A DNA stretch of 39,910 nt from a virus, in IMG/VR virus record IMGVR_UViG_3300037264_006287, positions 1 through 39,910 of that record; one strand, 5' to 3'. This document shows positions 11,216-18,143 of the stretch, piece after piece. The notes below the pieces were generated by a model. That model saw only the letters and a program-made list of their open reading frames with translations. It searched no databases and was not told where the DNA came from. Numbering within the stretch: position 1 is the first letter of the stretch; each line of letters opens with the position of its first letter. The translations under genes were made by a program, and so were the position numbers.

Positions 11216-12236
11216 CTGGTGGTGCCGCCTCTACTCTGAGGTCGTGGACGACGACAAGCTCACCTGGATCGCTGACACCACGGGGGAGCGGCGGGTGGTG
11301 ATCTTGGGGGTATGGTCCGGCCTGCTGGCCCTGGCCAATCGCTCCCCCCAGCGCGGCGCGTTGCTGCTGGCCGAGGGCGTCCCATACACTGTCCCGATGC
11401 TGGCGCGCAAGCTGGACATTGACGCTCCCGAACTGGAAAGCATCATGACCGCAATGGCCCAAATTGGCCTGATCAATGATGGGCATTTAGTCGCTTTCGA
11501 CAAGCGCAATCCGGTGAGTGACGATGCTACGACCCGCCAGCAGGAGCGCCGCGCGCGCGGGATTGCTGTCCCCGTTGTCACGGATTTGTCACGTGACAAG
11601 GTTGTGACACCGGCCGTCGTTGTCACACCTGCCTCTATCTCTACTATTACTATAGCTCTTCCTCTTTCTCTCTCTTCAGGGGAGGGGGAGTCTGAGGGGG
11701 AGGGGGCCGCGCCGCCCAACGACCCGCCCGCGGTGGAGGTCGATGTCTGCCTGGCGGCGCTCGTACCCGTCCTGGAGGCCGCCGGCCTGGTGTTCAACGA
11801 CCTGGCGGCCGCGGAGCTGATCAGCACGATCCAGGAGCATCCCCGTACCGACGAGCAGATCGCGGCGCGCGTCCTCCAGGCGCTGATTCCGAATCTCCCA
11901 AAAGGGGACCGGATTACGCCGGCGTTCGTCGGCCAGGTCCTGGAGCTGACGCAAGACTTCCCGGAGGCCGAGATCCACGCGGCCATCGCCTCCGCCCCGT
12001 CCGATCGCTGCCGGCCGAGCTACATCCGCGGCACCATTGTCGGGCAGGCCCGCGACCGCCACAACGGCAATAATAAAGAGAGCCCGCCCGCCCCCGACGA
12101 GAGCAAGACATTCTGGCGGAAGCACAACCTATCCCGGCAAGAATATGCTAACAAGTACCCCTCCACCGTGGCTCAAATCAACGAATGGGAGGCCACGCAT
12201 GGCCTGCCCCTAACTATTCCGGGAGGTGCCCCGTGA
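11199..12236 (+). CDS. DnaD-like phage replication protein
   Basis: A 345-residue protein. The N-terminal domain (DWWCRLYSEVVDDDKLTWI, VVILGVWSGLLALANRSPQRG, LARKLDIDAPELESIMTAMAQIGLI, GHLVAFDKRNP) is the winged helix of phage replisome-organiser proteins, with the usual GxLxxFDKRN ending. A low-complexity Thr/Ser/Glu linker (about 105-165) leads to a helical C-terminal domain. Such proteins bind the phage origin and recruit the host helicase. The linker-coding DNA (11610-11700) has T/C runs and an A/T-containing stretch that could be part of an origin. ATG 11199 lies within the end of the HNH gene. Confidence 0.7.
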   Translation: MPKQRDWWCRLYSEVVDDDKLTWIADTTGERRVVILGVWSGLLALANRSPQRGALLLAEGVPYTVPMLARKLDIDAPELESIMTAMAQIGLINDGHLVAFDKRNPVSDDATTRQQERRARGIAVPVVTDLSRDKVVTPAVVVTPASISTITIALPLSLSSGEGESEGEGAAPPNDPPAVEVDVCLAALVPVLEAAGLVFNDLAAAELISTIQEHPRTDEQIAARVLQALIPNLPKGDRITPAFVGQVLELTQDFPEAEIHAAIASAPSDRCRPSYIRGTIVGQARDRHNGNNKESPPAPDESKTFWRKHNLSRQEYANKYPSTVAQINEWEATHGLPLTIPGGAP

Positions 12237-12745
12237 AACTTTTTGACGCGACGACGCGCGTAACCGAGGCCTCGTACTACCACGCGACGCGGCGGGGGCA
12301 GCTCATCGATGGGCTGAAGGAGCAGGGGCTCCTGCCGGGCAGCCGGGAGTTTGCCACCGCGCTGTGGGCCGCCGAGGACGAAAGCTACCGCGCGCGGCAG
12401 CGGCAAATCGCGCGGGAATGCGGCCTGGTCCTGGACGCCCAAACGGGGGACATGGCCGCCCTGGCCCACGGGCGCGGCCGCCCCGGCGAGCCGGGTAGCA
12501 ACTGGCGCGTCGACCCGGCGACGATCCGCAATCCGGCCGTCTATCGGCGCCATGCGGAGGATAGGCAGCGGGCGACCGCGGCGTGCGCGCGGGCCGGTAT
12601 CCCGGTGGACGAAAAAGGTTTCGCTGACTATCGCCAGGACTGGCTGCTGCGGGTGCCGCGCCGGCCGGCACCAGCGGCACCCCCAGCCCCGGCCCCGGCG
12701 CGCCAGGTGCGGTTGCCCTATCCCGACGACGACAAGGAGGATTGA
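12233..12745 (+). CDS. hypothetical protein, 170 residues
   Basis: GTG start (overlap GTGA with the previous stop), opening KLFDATTRVTEASYYHATRRGQLI. It has charged helical stretches, KSYRARQRQIARECG, and a Pro/Ala-rich C-terminal part ending PYPDDDKED, an acidic tip that often mediates contact with single-strand-binding or helicase proteins. No family recognised. The position after the DnaD-like gene suggests a replication accessory such as a helicase loader. Confidence 0.65.
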   Translation: MKLFDATTRVTEASYYHATRRGQLIDGLKEQGLLPGSREFATALWAAEDESYRARQRQIARECGLVLDAQTGDMAALAHGRGRPGEPGSNWRVDPATIRNPAVYRRHAEDRQRATAACARAGIPVDEKGFADYRQDWLLRVPRRPAPAAPPAPAPARQVRLPYPDDDKED

Positions 12746-12747
12746 CC

Positions 12748-14274
12748 ATGAACGCTCTCGAAACGAAAGTGCTACTCTCCCTGATCAACCAGGCCGCGCG
12801 CCAGGCCGCCGTGATCGACCGGCTGACCCGGCTGGTAGAGGAGCGCGGTTGCGTTTCCCGCATAACTGCCCCAATTGCGCCAACTGAGCTCGCGCGCCGT
12901 ATGGTTTTCGCTCGCGAAAAGGCCGCGCAGGCCTGGTGCGAACCAACTACCAGCGACCGGCTAATGGACGTGGCGCTGGCCGAGGCGTTCGCCGGGATCC
13001 TCGTCGCGGAGATGTACCTTCCAAAACTGGGCTGCGCGACGACGGGCGAACTGCTCCGCGAGCTCGAGGCGCGGATCGCAACGGGCTCGCTCGAACTGGA
13101 TTACAGCACCATCGGAGGAAGCCATGCTCACCCTGATTCTCGCCATGCAAGCGGCGCTGAACACGCCGTGCCTGGTACTACCTATAGCGACCCCGTCTAC
13201 GCCCGCAACATCGCCTACCCCCGTTGCGTTATCCGGGAAAGTGACCTACTACAGCCAGAGGTGGGACTGGACCCGGATCGCCGCGAACCACGGCTTGGTG
13301 CTCCCGCCGGGATTGACGCCGCTCGCGACGTGGGATTGTCGGCTGCTCGGGCGGACTGGCTGGCTCACGCTCGGGAGCTCTGTCTGGCCCGTGTTCGTAG
13401 CGGATTGCACCGCGAGCCAGGACCTGGCGCTGGTGCGGCGCCGGAGGATCATCGCGGAGATTCCGTGGGACCTGGCGGCGAGCACCCCGGGAATGCTCCA
13501 GGACGGCTGGACGACGGGGGCACTGCTGCTCGCGCCGATTGCTGGTGGCGCGACCTCGACTGTGAGGACTGGGCCTGCCGGACTGCCCAGAGCGGCAATC
13601 CCTGCCCCGACTGCCTGGACTACAAGCCGCCCGTTCCCGCGGCCGTGGTAGCGCCGCCGCGCACCATCTGGGACGCCGCCGACGTGGATCCGGACACCTG
13701 CCCGGACGAGCCGGTCGATCATGCCGCACCCACCGCGCGCCCGGGGCCGGCAGTCGGCGTGAGCGTCGGCGGCCGGTATCGCGAGGGCTGCGAGCGCCAG
13801 GGTGACACGCCCCTCCAGCTGGGGGCCTGCCGCTATTGCAGCGAATATGAGCCGGCCGCTCCCGCAACCGTGGTAGCGGAACCGCCCGCCGCGACGCGCG
13901 TCTGCGTCATCATCGATTGCGGCTGCTTGGCGGAACCTCGTTCCGCCTACTGCGAGACGCACCAGCAGGAGCGGCGCCGGGCCGAACGCGCTGAGTATCA
14001 GCGGCGCCGGCGGGAGAAGCGAAAGGTATCGGCGGAGCCACCCCCCGCGGCGCTGCCGGTTGAACCGTTCCCCGTGCCGCGCCTGGTCTCGTTTCACAAG
14101 GCGTGCACCCGCTGCAACCAGCAGAAAACCTGGGCCGATTTTGCGCCGGGCTACGAGGGCACGATCGACCAGCTCGATTTCCTCTGCTCCGACTGCCGGG
14201 CGCGGGCCACGGCGGAGAAAGCCGCCCGGGCTGGGCGTACAGTCCACGCCGCGGCCGCGGCGGAGGGAGCGTGA
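12748..14274 (+). CDS. 508-codon composite frame with C-terminal zinc-binding motifs
   Basis: The frame is open from ATG 12748 (AAGGAGG 7 bases upstream) to 14274, but only parts look like protein. Residues 1 to about 120 are convincing (NALETKVLLSLINQAARQAAVIDRLTRL, AEAFAGILVAEMYLPKLG). Residues about 130-255 are Arg/Gly/Pro shadow of the gene at 13124. From about residue 258 it is convincing again: two copies of a Cys motif (DCEDWACR...CPDCLDYKP and GCERQGD...CRYCSEYEP), then VIIDCGCLAEPRSAYCETHQQE and CTRCNQQKTWADF...FLCSDCRA, two zinc knuckles. The last part has no Met codon. Either one long protein with an embedded gene, or separate genes joined by frameshifting. Confidence 0.55.
   Translation: MNALETKVLLSLINQAARQAAVIDRLTRLVEERGCVSRITAPIAPTELARRMVFAREKAAQAWCEPTTSDRLMDVALAEAFAGILVAEMYLPKLGCATTGELLRELEARIATGSLELDYSTIGGSHAHPDSRHASGAEHAVPGTTYSDPVYARNIAYPRCVIRESDLLQPEVGLDPDRREPRLGAPAGIDAARDVGLSAARADWLAHARELCLARVRSGLHREPGPGAGAAPEDHRGDSVGPGGEHPGNAPGRLDDGGTAARADCWWRDLDCEDWACRTAQSGNPCPDCLDYKPPVPAAVVAPPRTIWDAADVDPDTCPDEPVDHAAPTARPGPAVGVSVGGRYREGCERQGDTPLQLGACRYCSEYEPAAPATVVAEPPAATRVCVIIDCGCLAEPRSAYCETHQQERRRAERAEYQRRRREKRKVSAEPPPAALPVEPFPVPRLVSFHKACTRCNQQKTWADFAPGYEGTIDQLDFLCSDCRARATAEKAARAGRTVHAAAAAEGA
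13124..13651 (+). CDS. exported protein with RlpA/DPBB-like core, nested in the 12748 frame
   Basis: A 175-codon frame with a good ribosome site (GGAGGAAGCC) before ATG 13124. It has a hydrophobic start (MLTLILAMQAALN, signal-peptide-like), a Thr/Pro linker, then GKVTYYSQRWDWTRI, LATWDCRLLGRTGWLTLGS and VFVADCTASQDLA. The YYS and VADC pattern recalls double-psi beta-barrel (RlpA-like) wall-associated proteins. Two Cys could be paired. The last 40 residues look like shadow of the other frame, so the natural end may be a -1 shift into the zinc-motif region near 13520. Could act on the cell wall; evidence is modest. Confidence 0.6.
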   Translation: MLTLILAMQAALNTPCLVLPIATPSTPATSPTPVALSGKVTYYSQRWDWTRIAANHGLVLPPGLTPLATWDCRLLGRTGWLTLGSSVWPVFVADCTASQDLALVRRRRIIAEIPWDLAASTPGMLQDGWTTGALLLAPIAGGATSTVRTGPAGLPRAAIPAPTAWTTSRPFPRPW

Positions 14275-14290
14275 TGGCCGGACAAGGCAA

Positions 14291-14315
14291 AGCCGCCCCC
14301 ACGGGCGGGGCGGCT
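14291..14315. terminator. GC-rich hairpin between convergent genes
   Basis: AGCCGCCCC (14291-14299) and GGGGCGGCT (14307-14315) form a perfect 9-pair stem with a 7-base loop, located between the stop of the rightward operon (14274) and the stop of the leftward RHH module (14331). No T-tract follows, so a strict rho-independent terminator is not certain. Confidence 0.6.
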
Positions 14316-14330
14316 ACGAGCAACCGGCGA

Positions 14331-14708
14331 TTATTCCGCGAAGACCTCGAAGCCGGCGGCCGCCAGGACCGCGCGGGCCTCCGCCCACTTCGCGCCGTTG
14401 GCCGGGGCCGCCAGGAGCGCGGCCCGCTGATAGGCGGCCGTCTCGGCGCTGGTGAGATCCCGCGCGCCCTTCTGGATCTGCTGGCTCTCGGCTCCGAGCG
14501 CCTTCAGCAGGCACATCCCGCCGGTGGGGGTGAAGGCCCGCAGTCCGTGGCCGTAGCCGGGCCGAAAGGCCAGGCCTTCGTGCCCGACCAGGTCGGCCAG
14601 GGCCCCGCGCAGGTACTCTTCGCGGGACAGGCCCACGAGGGTGGCGGCATTGTCCAGCGCCGCGACCAGGTCGTCGTCCAATCCACGAATCAGAATATCC
14701 TTGCTCAT
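14331..14708 (-). CDS. ribbon-helix-helix type regulator (copy 2)
   Basis: A 125-residue paralogue of the 1816 gene. It shares the N-terminal RHH-like part (KDILIRGLDDDLVAALDNAA, GLSREEYLRGAL), the middle (GHGLRAFTPTGG, LKALGAES) and the end (AAPANG, AGFEVFAE); most differences are conservative. The two proteins could form mixed dimers and bind the same TGCTATC boxes. The preceding spacer also matches that of copy 1 (18 identical bases, GTGGGGGCCGCGCATCCT). AGGAG lies before ATG 14708. It runs against the main early operon from its own promoter. Confidence 0.75.
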   Translation of the reverse strand: MSKDILIRGLDDDLVAALDNAATLVGLSREEYLRGALADLVGHEGLAFRPGYGHGLRAFTPTGGMCLLKALGAESQQIQKGARDLTSAETAAYQRAALLAAPANGAKWAEARAVLAAAGFEVFAE

Positions 14709-14753
14709 CTCGTGCTCCTATCCGCGTGTAGGATGCGCGGCCCCCACTTTTTC

Positions 14754-15017
14754 CTAGCGCCAGTAGGGATCGCCCATCGCGGGTTCGGGGCGATCGGTAG
14801 TGCGCTCGCCCGTCCACACCGGGGCGGGAAAGTGGATGTAGGCGCAGTTGGGGCCGCAAGCGATGCCGTGCGCTTCCAGGGCGGCCTTCGCCGCGCGCCA
14901 GTCAGCGGTCAGGTCGAAGCGATTGATTTCCACCCCGCCGCGCGTCCAGAGAATTTCGGCCCCGGCCAGGATGTCTGTGAGTTCGTTCAAGAGGTTCTCG
15001 ATCTGCTTCTTTTCCAT
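14754..15017 (-). CDS. hypothetical protein, first gene of RHH module 2
   Basis: An 87-residue protein starting MEKKQIENLLNELTDIL, with a likely strand part GAEILWTRGGVEINRFDL and a helix DWRAAKAALEAHGIACG. No family recognised. It holds the same place as the 1533 gene in module 1, yet I see no sequence similarity beyond a partly comparable alpha/beta order, so it may be an alternative partner or effector. AAGGAG lies just before its start. Confidence 0.65.
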   Translation of the reverse strand: MEKKQIENLLNELTDILAGAEILWTRGGVEINRFDLTADWRAAKAALEAHGIACGPNCAYIHFPAPVWTGERTTDRPEPAMGDPYWR

Positions 15018-15028
15018 TTCAATCTCCT

Positions 15029-15079
15029 TGCTATCCGGCTATCCTGTACTCGATAGCATCATTATATCATAGTGCTATC
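15029..15079. promoter_or_regulatory. cluster of four GATAGC/GCTATC operator boxes
   Basis: TGCTATC at 15029-15035, GGCTATC at 15037-15043, GATAGCA at 15052-15058 and TGCTATC at 15073-15079. The last two form an inverted pair around the -10 box of the leftward promoter; the first two lie in the leader just before the start of the 87-residue gene. Confidence 0.75.
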
Positions 15080-15089
15080 ATCCTGTCAA
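15061..15089 (-). promoter_or_regulatory. promoter of RHH module 2
   Basis: On the minus strand TTGACA (15089-15084), 17-base spacer, TATAAT (15066-15061). The -10 region and its flank, CTATGATATAATGATGCTAT, are identical to the module 1 promoter at 1479-1498. Confidence 0.9.
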
Positions 15090-15149
15090 GAGGCCATAGT
15101 AGAACACGGTACGGCTAAAAGTAGCACGAGTTATGGAGTTTTTTGACTA

Positions 15150-15166
15150 GTGTTCGCGCGCCAACA
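15150..15166. repeat. near copy of the 590-607 palindrome
   Basis: GTGTTCGCGCGCCAACA, followed at once by GCGCGC, so that GCGCGC-CAACA-GCGCGC can also fold as a hairpin just before the Shine-Dalgarno of the methyltransferase gene. It may be an operator or a translational control hairpin. Confidence 0.5.
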
Positions 15167-15183
15167 GCGCGCAAGGAAAAGCA

Positions 15184-15909
15184 ATGAGCGACCGTCGTCC
15201 TCTTTTACTCGATCTCTTCTGCGGTGCCGGTGGCGCGGCTGTCGGTTACGCCCGCGCCGGGTTTGACGTGGTGGGCGTGGACAACGTGCCGCAGCCGCGC
15301 TACCCGTTCCCTTTTATCCAGGCTGACGCGTTGGAGTATTGCGCGGCGCACGGGAGTGAGTACGACGTGATTCATGCCTCGCCGCCGTGCCAGCGGTATA
15401 GTAGCATGGGCCGGGCCACTGGCACAAATGGCAATCATCCTGATTATATCGCCATAACCAGAACGCTACTACGGGAATCTGGCCGGCTGTGGGTGATTGA
15501 GAATGTAGTGGGCGCGCCCCTATCCTGTCCCATCACGCTCTGTGGGGCCATGTTTGGATTGCGTGTCTATCGTCATCGGTTATTCGAGGCCAGTGTCATG
15601 CTCCTACAGCCACCCCGTCCCCGCCATATCCTCCGTGCCGCCCACGCCGGCAAAATCCCTGTCCCCGGTGAGTTTTGGTCGCCAGCGGGGTGCTTTGGGC
15701 AAAAGGATGACGCACAGCGGGCAATGGGCATTGACTGGATGGAAACGACCGGGGCGCGTTCCATCGAAATTGCCCAGTCCATCCCCCCGGCCTATACCGA
15801 ATTTGTCGGAAAGCAGTTACTATCCGCCCTGACCGCCTGGCGGGCAAAGGTCGGGGGGGTGGATGTCGTTACAGCCCCTGTCCTGACAGCAGAAACACCG
15901 CGAGGATGA
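15184..15909 (+). CDS. DNA (cytosine-5) methyltransferase
   Basis: A 241-residue C5-methyltransferase-type protein. Motif I DLFCGAGGAAVGYARAGF binds S-adenosylmethionine; VVGVDNVPQPRYP is motif II; motif IV ASPPCQRYS carries the catalytic Cys; VIENV is motif VI. A conserved end, RSIEIAQSIPPAYTEFVGKQLL, holds the IPP-Y motif X. At 241 residues the target-recognition part is very short compared with bacterial enzymes (over 300), as is usual for phage solitary enzymes. It would mark phage or host DNA, for protection from restriction or for regulation. No partner restriction gene is visible. TTGACT occurs upstream but without a clear -10 box. Confidence 0.9.
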   Translation: MSDRRPLLLDLFCGAGGAAVGYARAGFDVVGVDNVPQPRYPFPFIQADALEYCAAHGSEYDVIHASPPCQRYSSMGRATGTNGNHPDYIAITRTLLRESGRLWVIENVVGAPLSCPITLCGAMFGLRVYRHRLFEASVMLLQPPRPRHILRAAHAGKIPVPGEFWSPAGCFGQKDDAQRAMGIDWMETTGARSIEIAQSIPPAYTEFVGKQLLSALTAWRAKVGGVDVVTAPVLTAETPRG

Positions 15910-16103
15910 TGGACGTGGAAACGCAAGTAGAACAACCGGCCCGAATATGCTATAATGACTCTACCGATATCCGCCTCCCGCGCAACGTCATTGCCATGAT
16001 TGTCGCCTGTTTGCGCGAAGGTCTCGTGAGGACTGCCGATGAAGGCCGCGATCTACCTCCGAGTCTCGACCGAGGAACAGGCCAACCCGGACGAACATCA
16101 TAG
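15906..16103 (+). CDS. small protein upstream of the integrase
   Basis: A 65-codon frame starting at a tandem ATG that overlaps the end of the methyltransferase gene. The middle, NDSTDIRLPRNVIAMIVACLREGLV, looks like a real amphipathic helix; the last 20 residues overlap the integrase gene. An extended -10 promoter lies inside it, so it may be non-coding. If real, it could be an integrase accessory protein; this is speculative. Confidence 0.35.
   Translation: MMDVETQVEQPARICYNDSTDIRLPRNVIAMIVACLREGLVRTADEGRDLPPSLDRGTGQPGRTS
15948..15956 (+). promoter_or_regulatory. extended -10 promoter for the integrase
   Basis: TG-C-TATAAT (15948-15956) is an ideal extended -10 element about 80 bases upstream of the integrase start. 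No TTGACA-like -35 box stands 17 bases before it. It would give the integrase a transcript separate from the early operon. Confidence 0.55.
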
Positions 16104-17634
16104 CCTGCCCGCCCAGGAGCGCGCCTGTCGCGCCCTGGCCGCGGCGCGCGGCTGGGACGTGACTCTCGTCTATGCTGACGAGGGGGCCAGCGCCTCGAAG
16201 CGCGATCTCCGCAAGCGGCCATTTTTTCGCGCCTTCCTGGAGGACGCCGAGGCCGGCCGCTTTGACGTCGGGATCGTCCACAAGCTCGATCGCTTTGCTC
16301 GCAACCTCCCCGCGGCCCTCGACGCCTTCACCCGGCTGCAGGTGGCTAACGTCGCCCTGGTTAGCGTCGGCGAGAACCTGGACTTCTCCACGCCGGCCGG
16401 CCGGCTGCTCCTGCACAACATCCTCGCCGTCTCCCAGTTTTTCAGCGAGAACCTGGCCGACGAGACCCGCAAGGGCTGGAACGAGCGCGGACAGAAGGGC
16501 TACTGGCGCGGCGATCCGCCCTTTGGCTATTGCCGGGGACAATGCTCCACGTGCACCGAGCCCAACGGCCCGCGCTGCCCCCGCTACCAGGGGATAGATC
16601 CCCTGGGCCCGGCCCGCGAGCTCTATCCGCACCCTTGGGAGGCCTCGGGGGTCGCGTTAGCCTTCCAGTTCTGGGTGGACCAGGCCACGTGCTATCGCGA
16701 CGTCGCGGAGGCGCTGAATGCGGCCGGCTACCGGACGCACAACAAGCGCAGCGGGCCGGGGCTCTTCCCCGGCGATGCCCTGCGCCTGATCCTGACCAAT
16801 CCCTTCTACCTCGGCCAGGTGCGGGTCCGCGACCGCACCAGGGGCGGCCGCCACTATAATGTCGCTCCGGGACGGCACCCCGAGTTGATCACCCCCGAGC
16901 TGTGGGCGTTGGCCCAGGCGAAGGCCGCGACGATCTTTGCCCATGCTCCCCGCCGGCCACTCTGTGCGCAGCGCCCCTATCCCCTGGCCGGCGTGCTGCG
17001 CTGCAGCCGCTGCGGGGCGCTCCTCCGGGGCCAGGCCGATTCCCATGGCGTGCGCCGCTATTGCTGCGCGCGGCGGGACGAATTTGGGGCAGACCCGGCC
17101 ACGGGAGGCTGCGACATGCCCGGGCTGCGGGCGGACGAATGCGAGGCCCAGGTGCTCGCCCTCCTGGAGGGGATGGCCATCCCGCCGGCGGACCGGGAGA
17201 TGATCGAGGAGGCCCTGCATGCGCCGGCGCGGCCGGACGCTCCCAGCACGGCCGCGCTGCAGGAAAAGCTCGAGCGGCTGACCTGGCTCTACCAAGAGGG
17301 AGACATTGTACAAGAGGAGTATCGCCGGCGCAAGCTCATGCTCCAGGCCGACCTGGAACGGGCCCGCCCGCCGGCCCAGGGGGAGGTCCTGCGCGCGGTG
17401 GATCTGCTACAGAGCATCGGTTCCGCCTGGCGCACGGCCACGAACTGGAAGACGCAGAATGGTCTGCTGCGGGCCTTGTTCGATGGCATCTGGATGGCCG
17501 ACCCCGCCCGCGAACCCCGCATAGACGCCGTAAGGCCCCAGCCGGCGGTATTGCCGTACTGGAGCCTATTGGAGCGAACATACGGGGTCGAGGGGATTCG
17601 AACCGGAATGTTCCGCTTGCCCCCACTGCGCTAA
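16039..17634 (+). CDS. int: large serine recombinase (integrase)
   Basis: A 531-residue site-specific recombinase. The N-terminal resolvase domain opens MKAAIYLRVSTEEQ, with the catalytic Ser at position 10; VHKLDRFARN is the conserved active-site region with Arg. The recombinase domain spans about 155-270 (GYWRGDPPFGY, ILTNPFYLGQVR). A zinc ribbon follows (RCSRCGALLRG, then CC and C), and a coiled-coil part (AALQEKLERLTWLYQEGDIVQEEYRRRKLMLQADLER) precedes the end. It would join attP and host attB and need a directionality factor for excision. The C-terminal residues GVEGIRTGMFRLPPLR are encoded by a tRNA-like sequence, the likely attP core, so integration would change the protein's end. CGTGAGG lies upstream of ATG 16039. 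Confidence 0.95.
   Translation: MKAAIYLRVSTEEQANPDEHHSLPAQERACRALAAARGWDVTLVYADEGASASKRDLRKRPFFRAFLEDAEAGRFDVGIVHKLDRFARNLPAALDAFTRLQVANVALVSVGENLDFSTPAGRLLLHNILAVSQFFSENLADETRKGWNERGQKGYWRGDPPFGYCRGQCSTCTEPNGPRCPRYQGIDPLGPARELYPHPWEASGVALAFQFWVDQATCYRDVAEALNAAGYRTHNKRSGPGLFPGDALRLILTNPFYLGQVRVRDRTRGGRHYNVAPGRHPELITPELWALAQAKAATIFAHAPRRPLCAQRPYPLAGVLRCSRCGALLRGQADSHGVRRYCCARRDEFGADPATGGCDMPGLRADECEAQVLALLEGMAIPPADREMIEEALHAPARPDAPSTAALQEKLERLTWLYQEGDIVQEEYRRRKLMLQADLERARPPAQGEVLRAVDLLQSIGSAWRTATNWKTQNGLLRALFDGIWMADPAREPRIDAVRPQPAVLPYWSLLERTYGVEGIRTGMFRLPPLR
17584..17604 (-). other. attP: candidate attP core, identical in form to a tRNA 3' end
   Basis: The minus strand reads GGTTCGAATCCCCTCGACC plus CC: a T-loop (TTCGAAT), the 3' side of a T-stem, and a 7-base acceptor strand CGACCCC. 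The expected 5' acceptor strand GGGGTCG and a proper T-stem 5' side are absent, so only the tRNA 3' end is present, as in attachment sites copied from a host tRNA. It lies inside the last 50 bases of the integrase gene. Confidence 0.65.
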
Positions 17635-17646
17635 GAAGGCAGGGGG
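17620..17646. terminator. hairpin between integrase and late operon
   Basis: CCCC(C)-A-CTGC (17620-17629) pairs with GCAG-GGGG (17639-17646), about 8 pairs with one bulged A and a 9-base loop. It lies where the rightward integrase transcript meets the leftward late operon. No T-tract, so termination is uncertain. Confidence 0.35.
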
Positions 17647-17658
17647 CTGGTCCACTGA

Positions 17659-17865
17659 CTACCGCGCTACGATCTGCACCTGCACCTGCCCCTGGCCGTC
17701 CTCCCAGATAAAGGCGCCGGTGATCTGGCACTGGTAGCGCTCCAGGATTGGCTGAATCTCCCGGGCGCACTCCTGAACCCGCCACTGCCGATCGCGCTCC
17801 AGGGCCGCCTGGGCCATGGCGGCCGAAATCTCGGCCCGCTCCGGTGCTACCGCGGGTGGCTCCAT
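17659..17865 (-). CDS. hypothetical protein, last gene of the late operon
   Basis: A 68-residue protein starting MEPPAVAPERAEISAAM, helical to about residue 45 (AALERDRQWRVQECAREIQPILERY), then a strand pair (ITGAFIWEDGQGQVQVQIVAR). The start at 17865 is set by AGGAGG; the extra upstream residues are shadow. No family recognised; possibly a tail-tip or fibre accessory by position. Confidence 0.6.
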   Translation of the reverse strand: MEPPAVAPERAEISAAMAQAALERDRQWRVQECAREIQPILERYQCQITGAFIWEDGQGQVQVQIVAR

Positions 17866-17875
17866 GTTGCGCCTC

Positions 17876-18133
17876 CTATGGTTGCAGCGGCCAGATGGTG
17901 GGGCTGTTGCCATCCAACGCGCCCTTGACGTTGTTCACGGCGGCCACGGCGGCCACGAACTCGGCCGCCGCCAGGTCGGCATTCGCCCCGCCGAAATCAC
18001 CATCCTCCAGGGCGGCCGCGTAGCCCAGCGCCGCGTACTGGGCATACAGCGCGGCCCAATCCGCATAGAACCGCGCTAGGATGTCCGCCACGGTCTGGCG
18101 GGTCCGGCTAATGAAATCTGATTTGTTGGTCAT
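17876..18133 (-). CDS. hypothetical protein, 85 residues
   Basis: Starts MTNKSDFISRTRQTVADILARFYADW and continues with an Ala-rich helical region (YAALGYAAALEDGDFGG, AAEFVAAVAAVNNVKGAL). Similar small helical proteins follow tail-fibre genes in other siphoviruses and can be fibre chaperones, which is inference here. GTAGGAGG lies before the start. It is 10 bases from the fibre gene. Confidence 0.65.
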   Translation of the reverse strand: MTNKSDFISRTRQTVADILARFYADWAALYAQYAALGYAAALEDGDFGGANADLAAAEFVAAVAAVNNVKGALDGNSPTIWPLQP

Positions 18134-18143
18134 GCGCCACCTC

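Noticed and set aside
17584-17670. A full tRNA gene on the minus strand
   Set aside because: Only the T-loop and acceptor 3' strand match; the T-stem mispairs, the 5' acceptor strand is missing and the D-arm-like part is the end of the 17659 gene.
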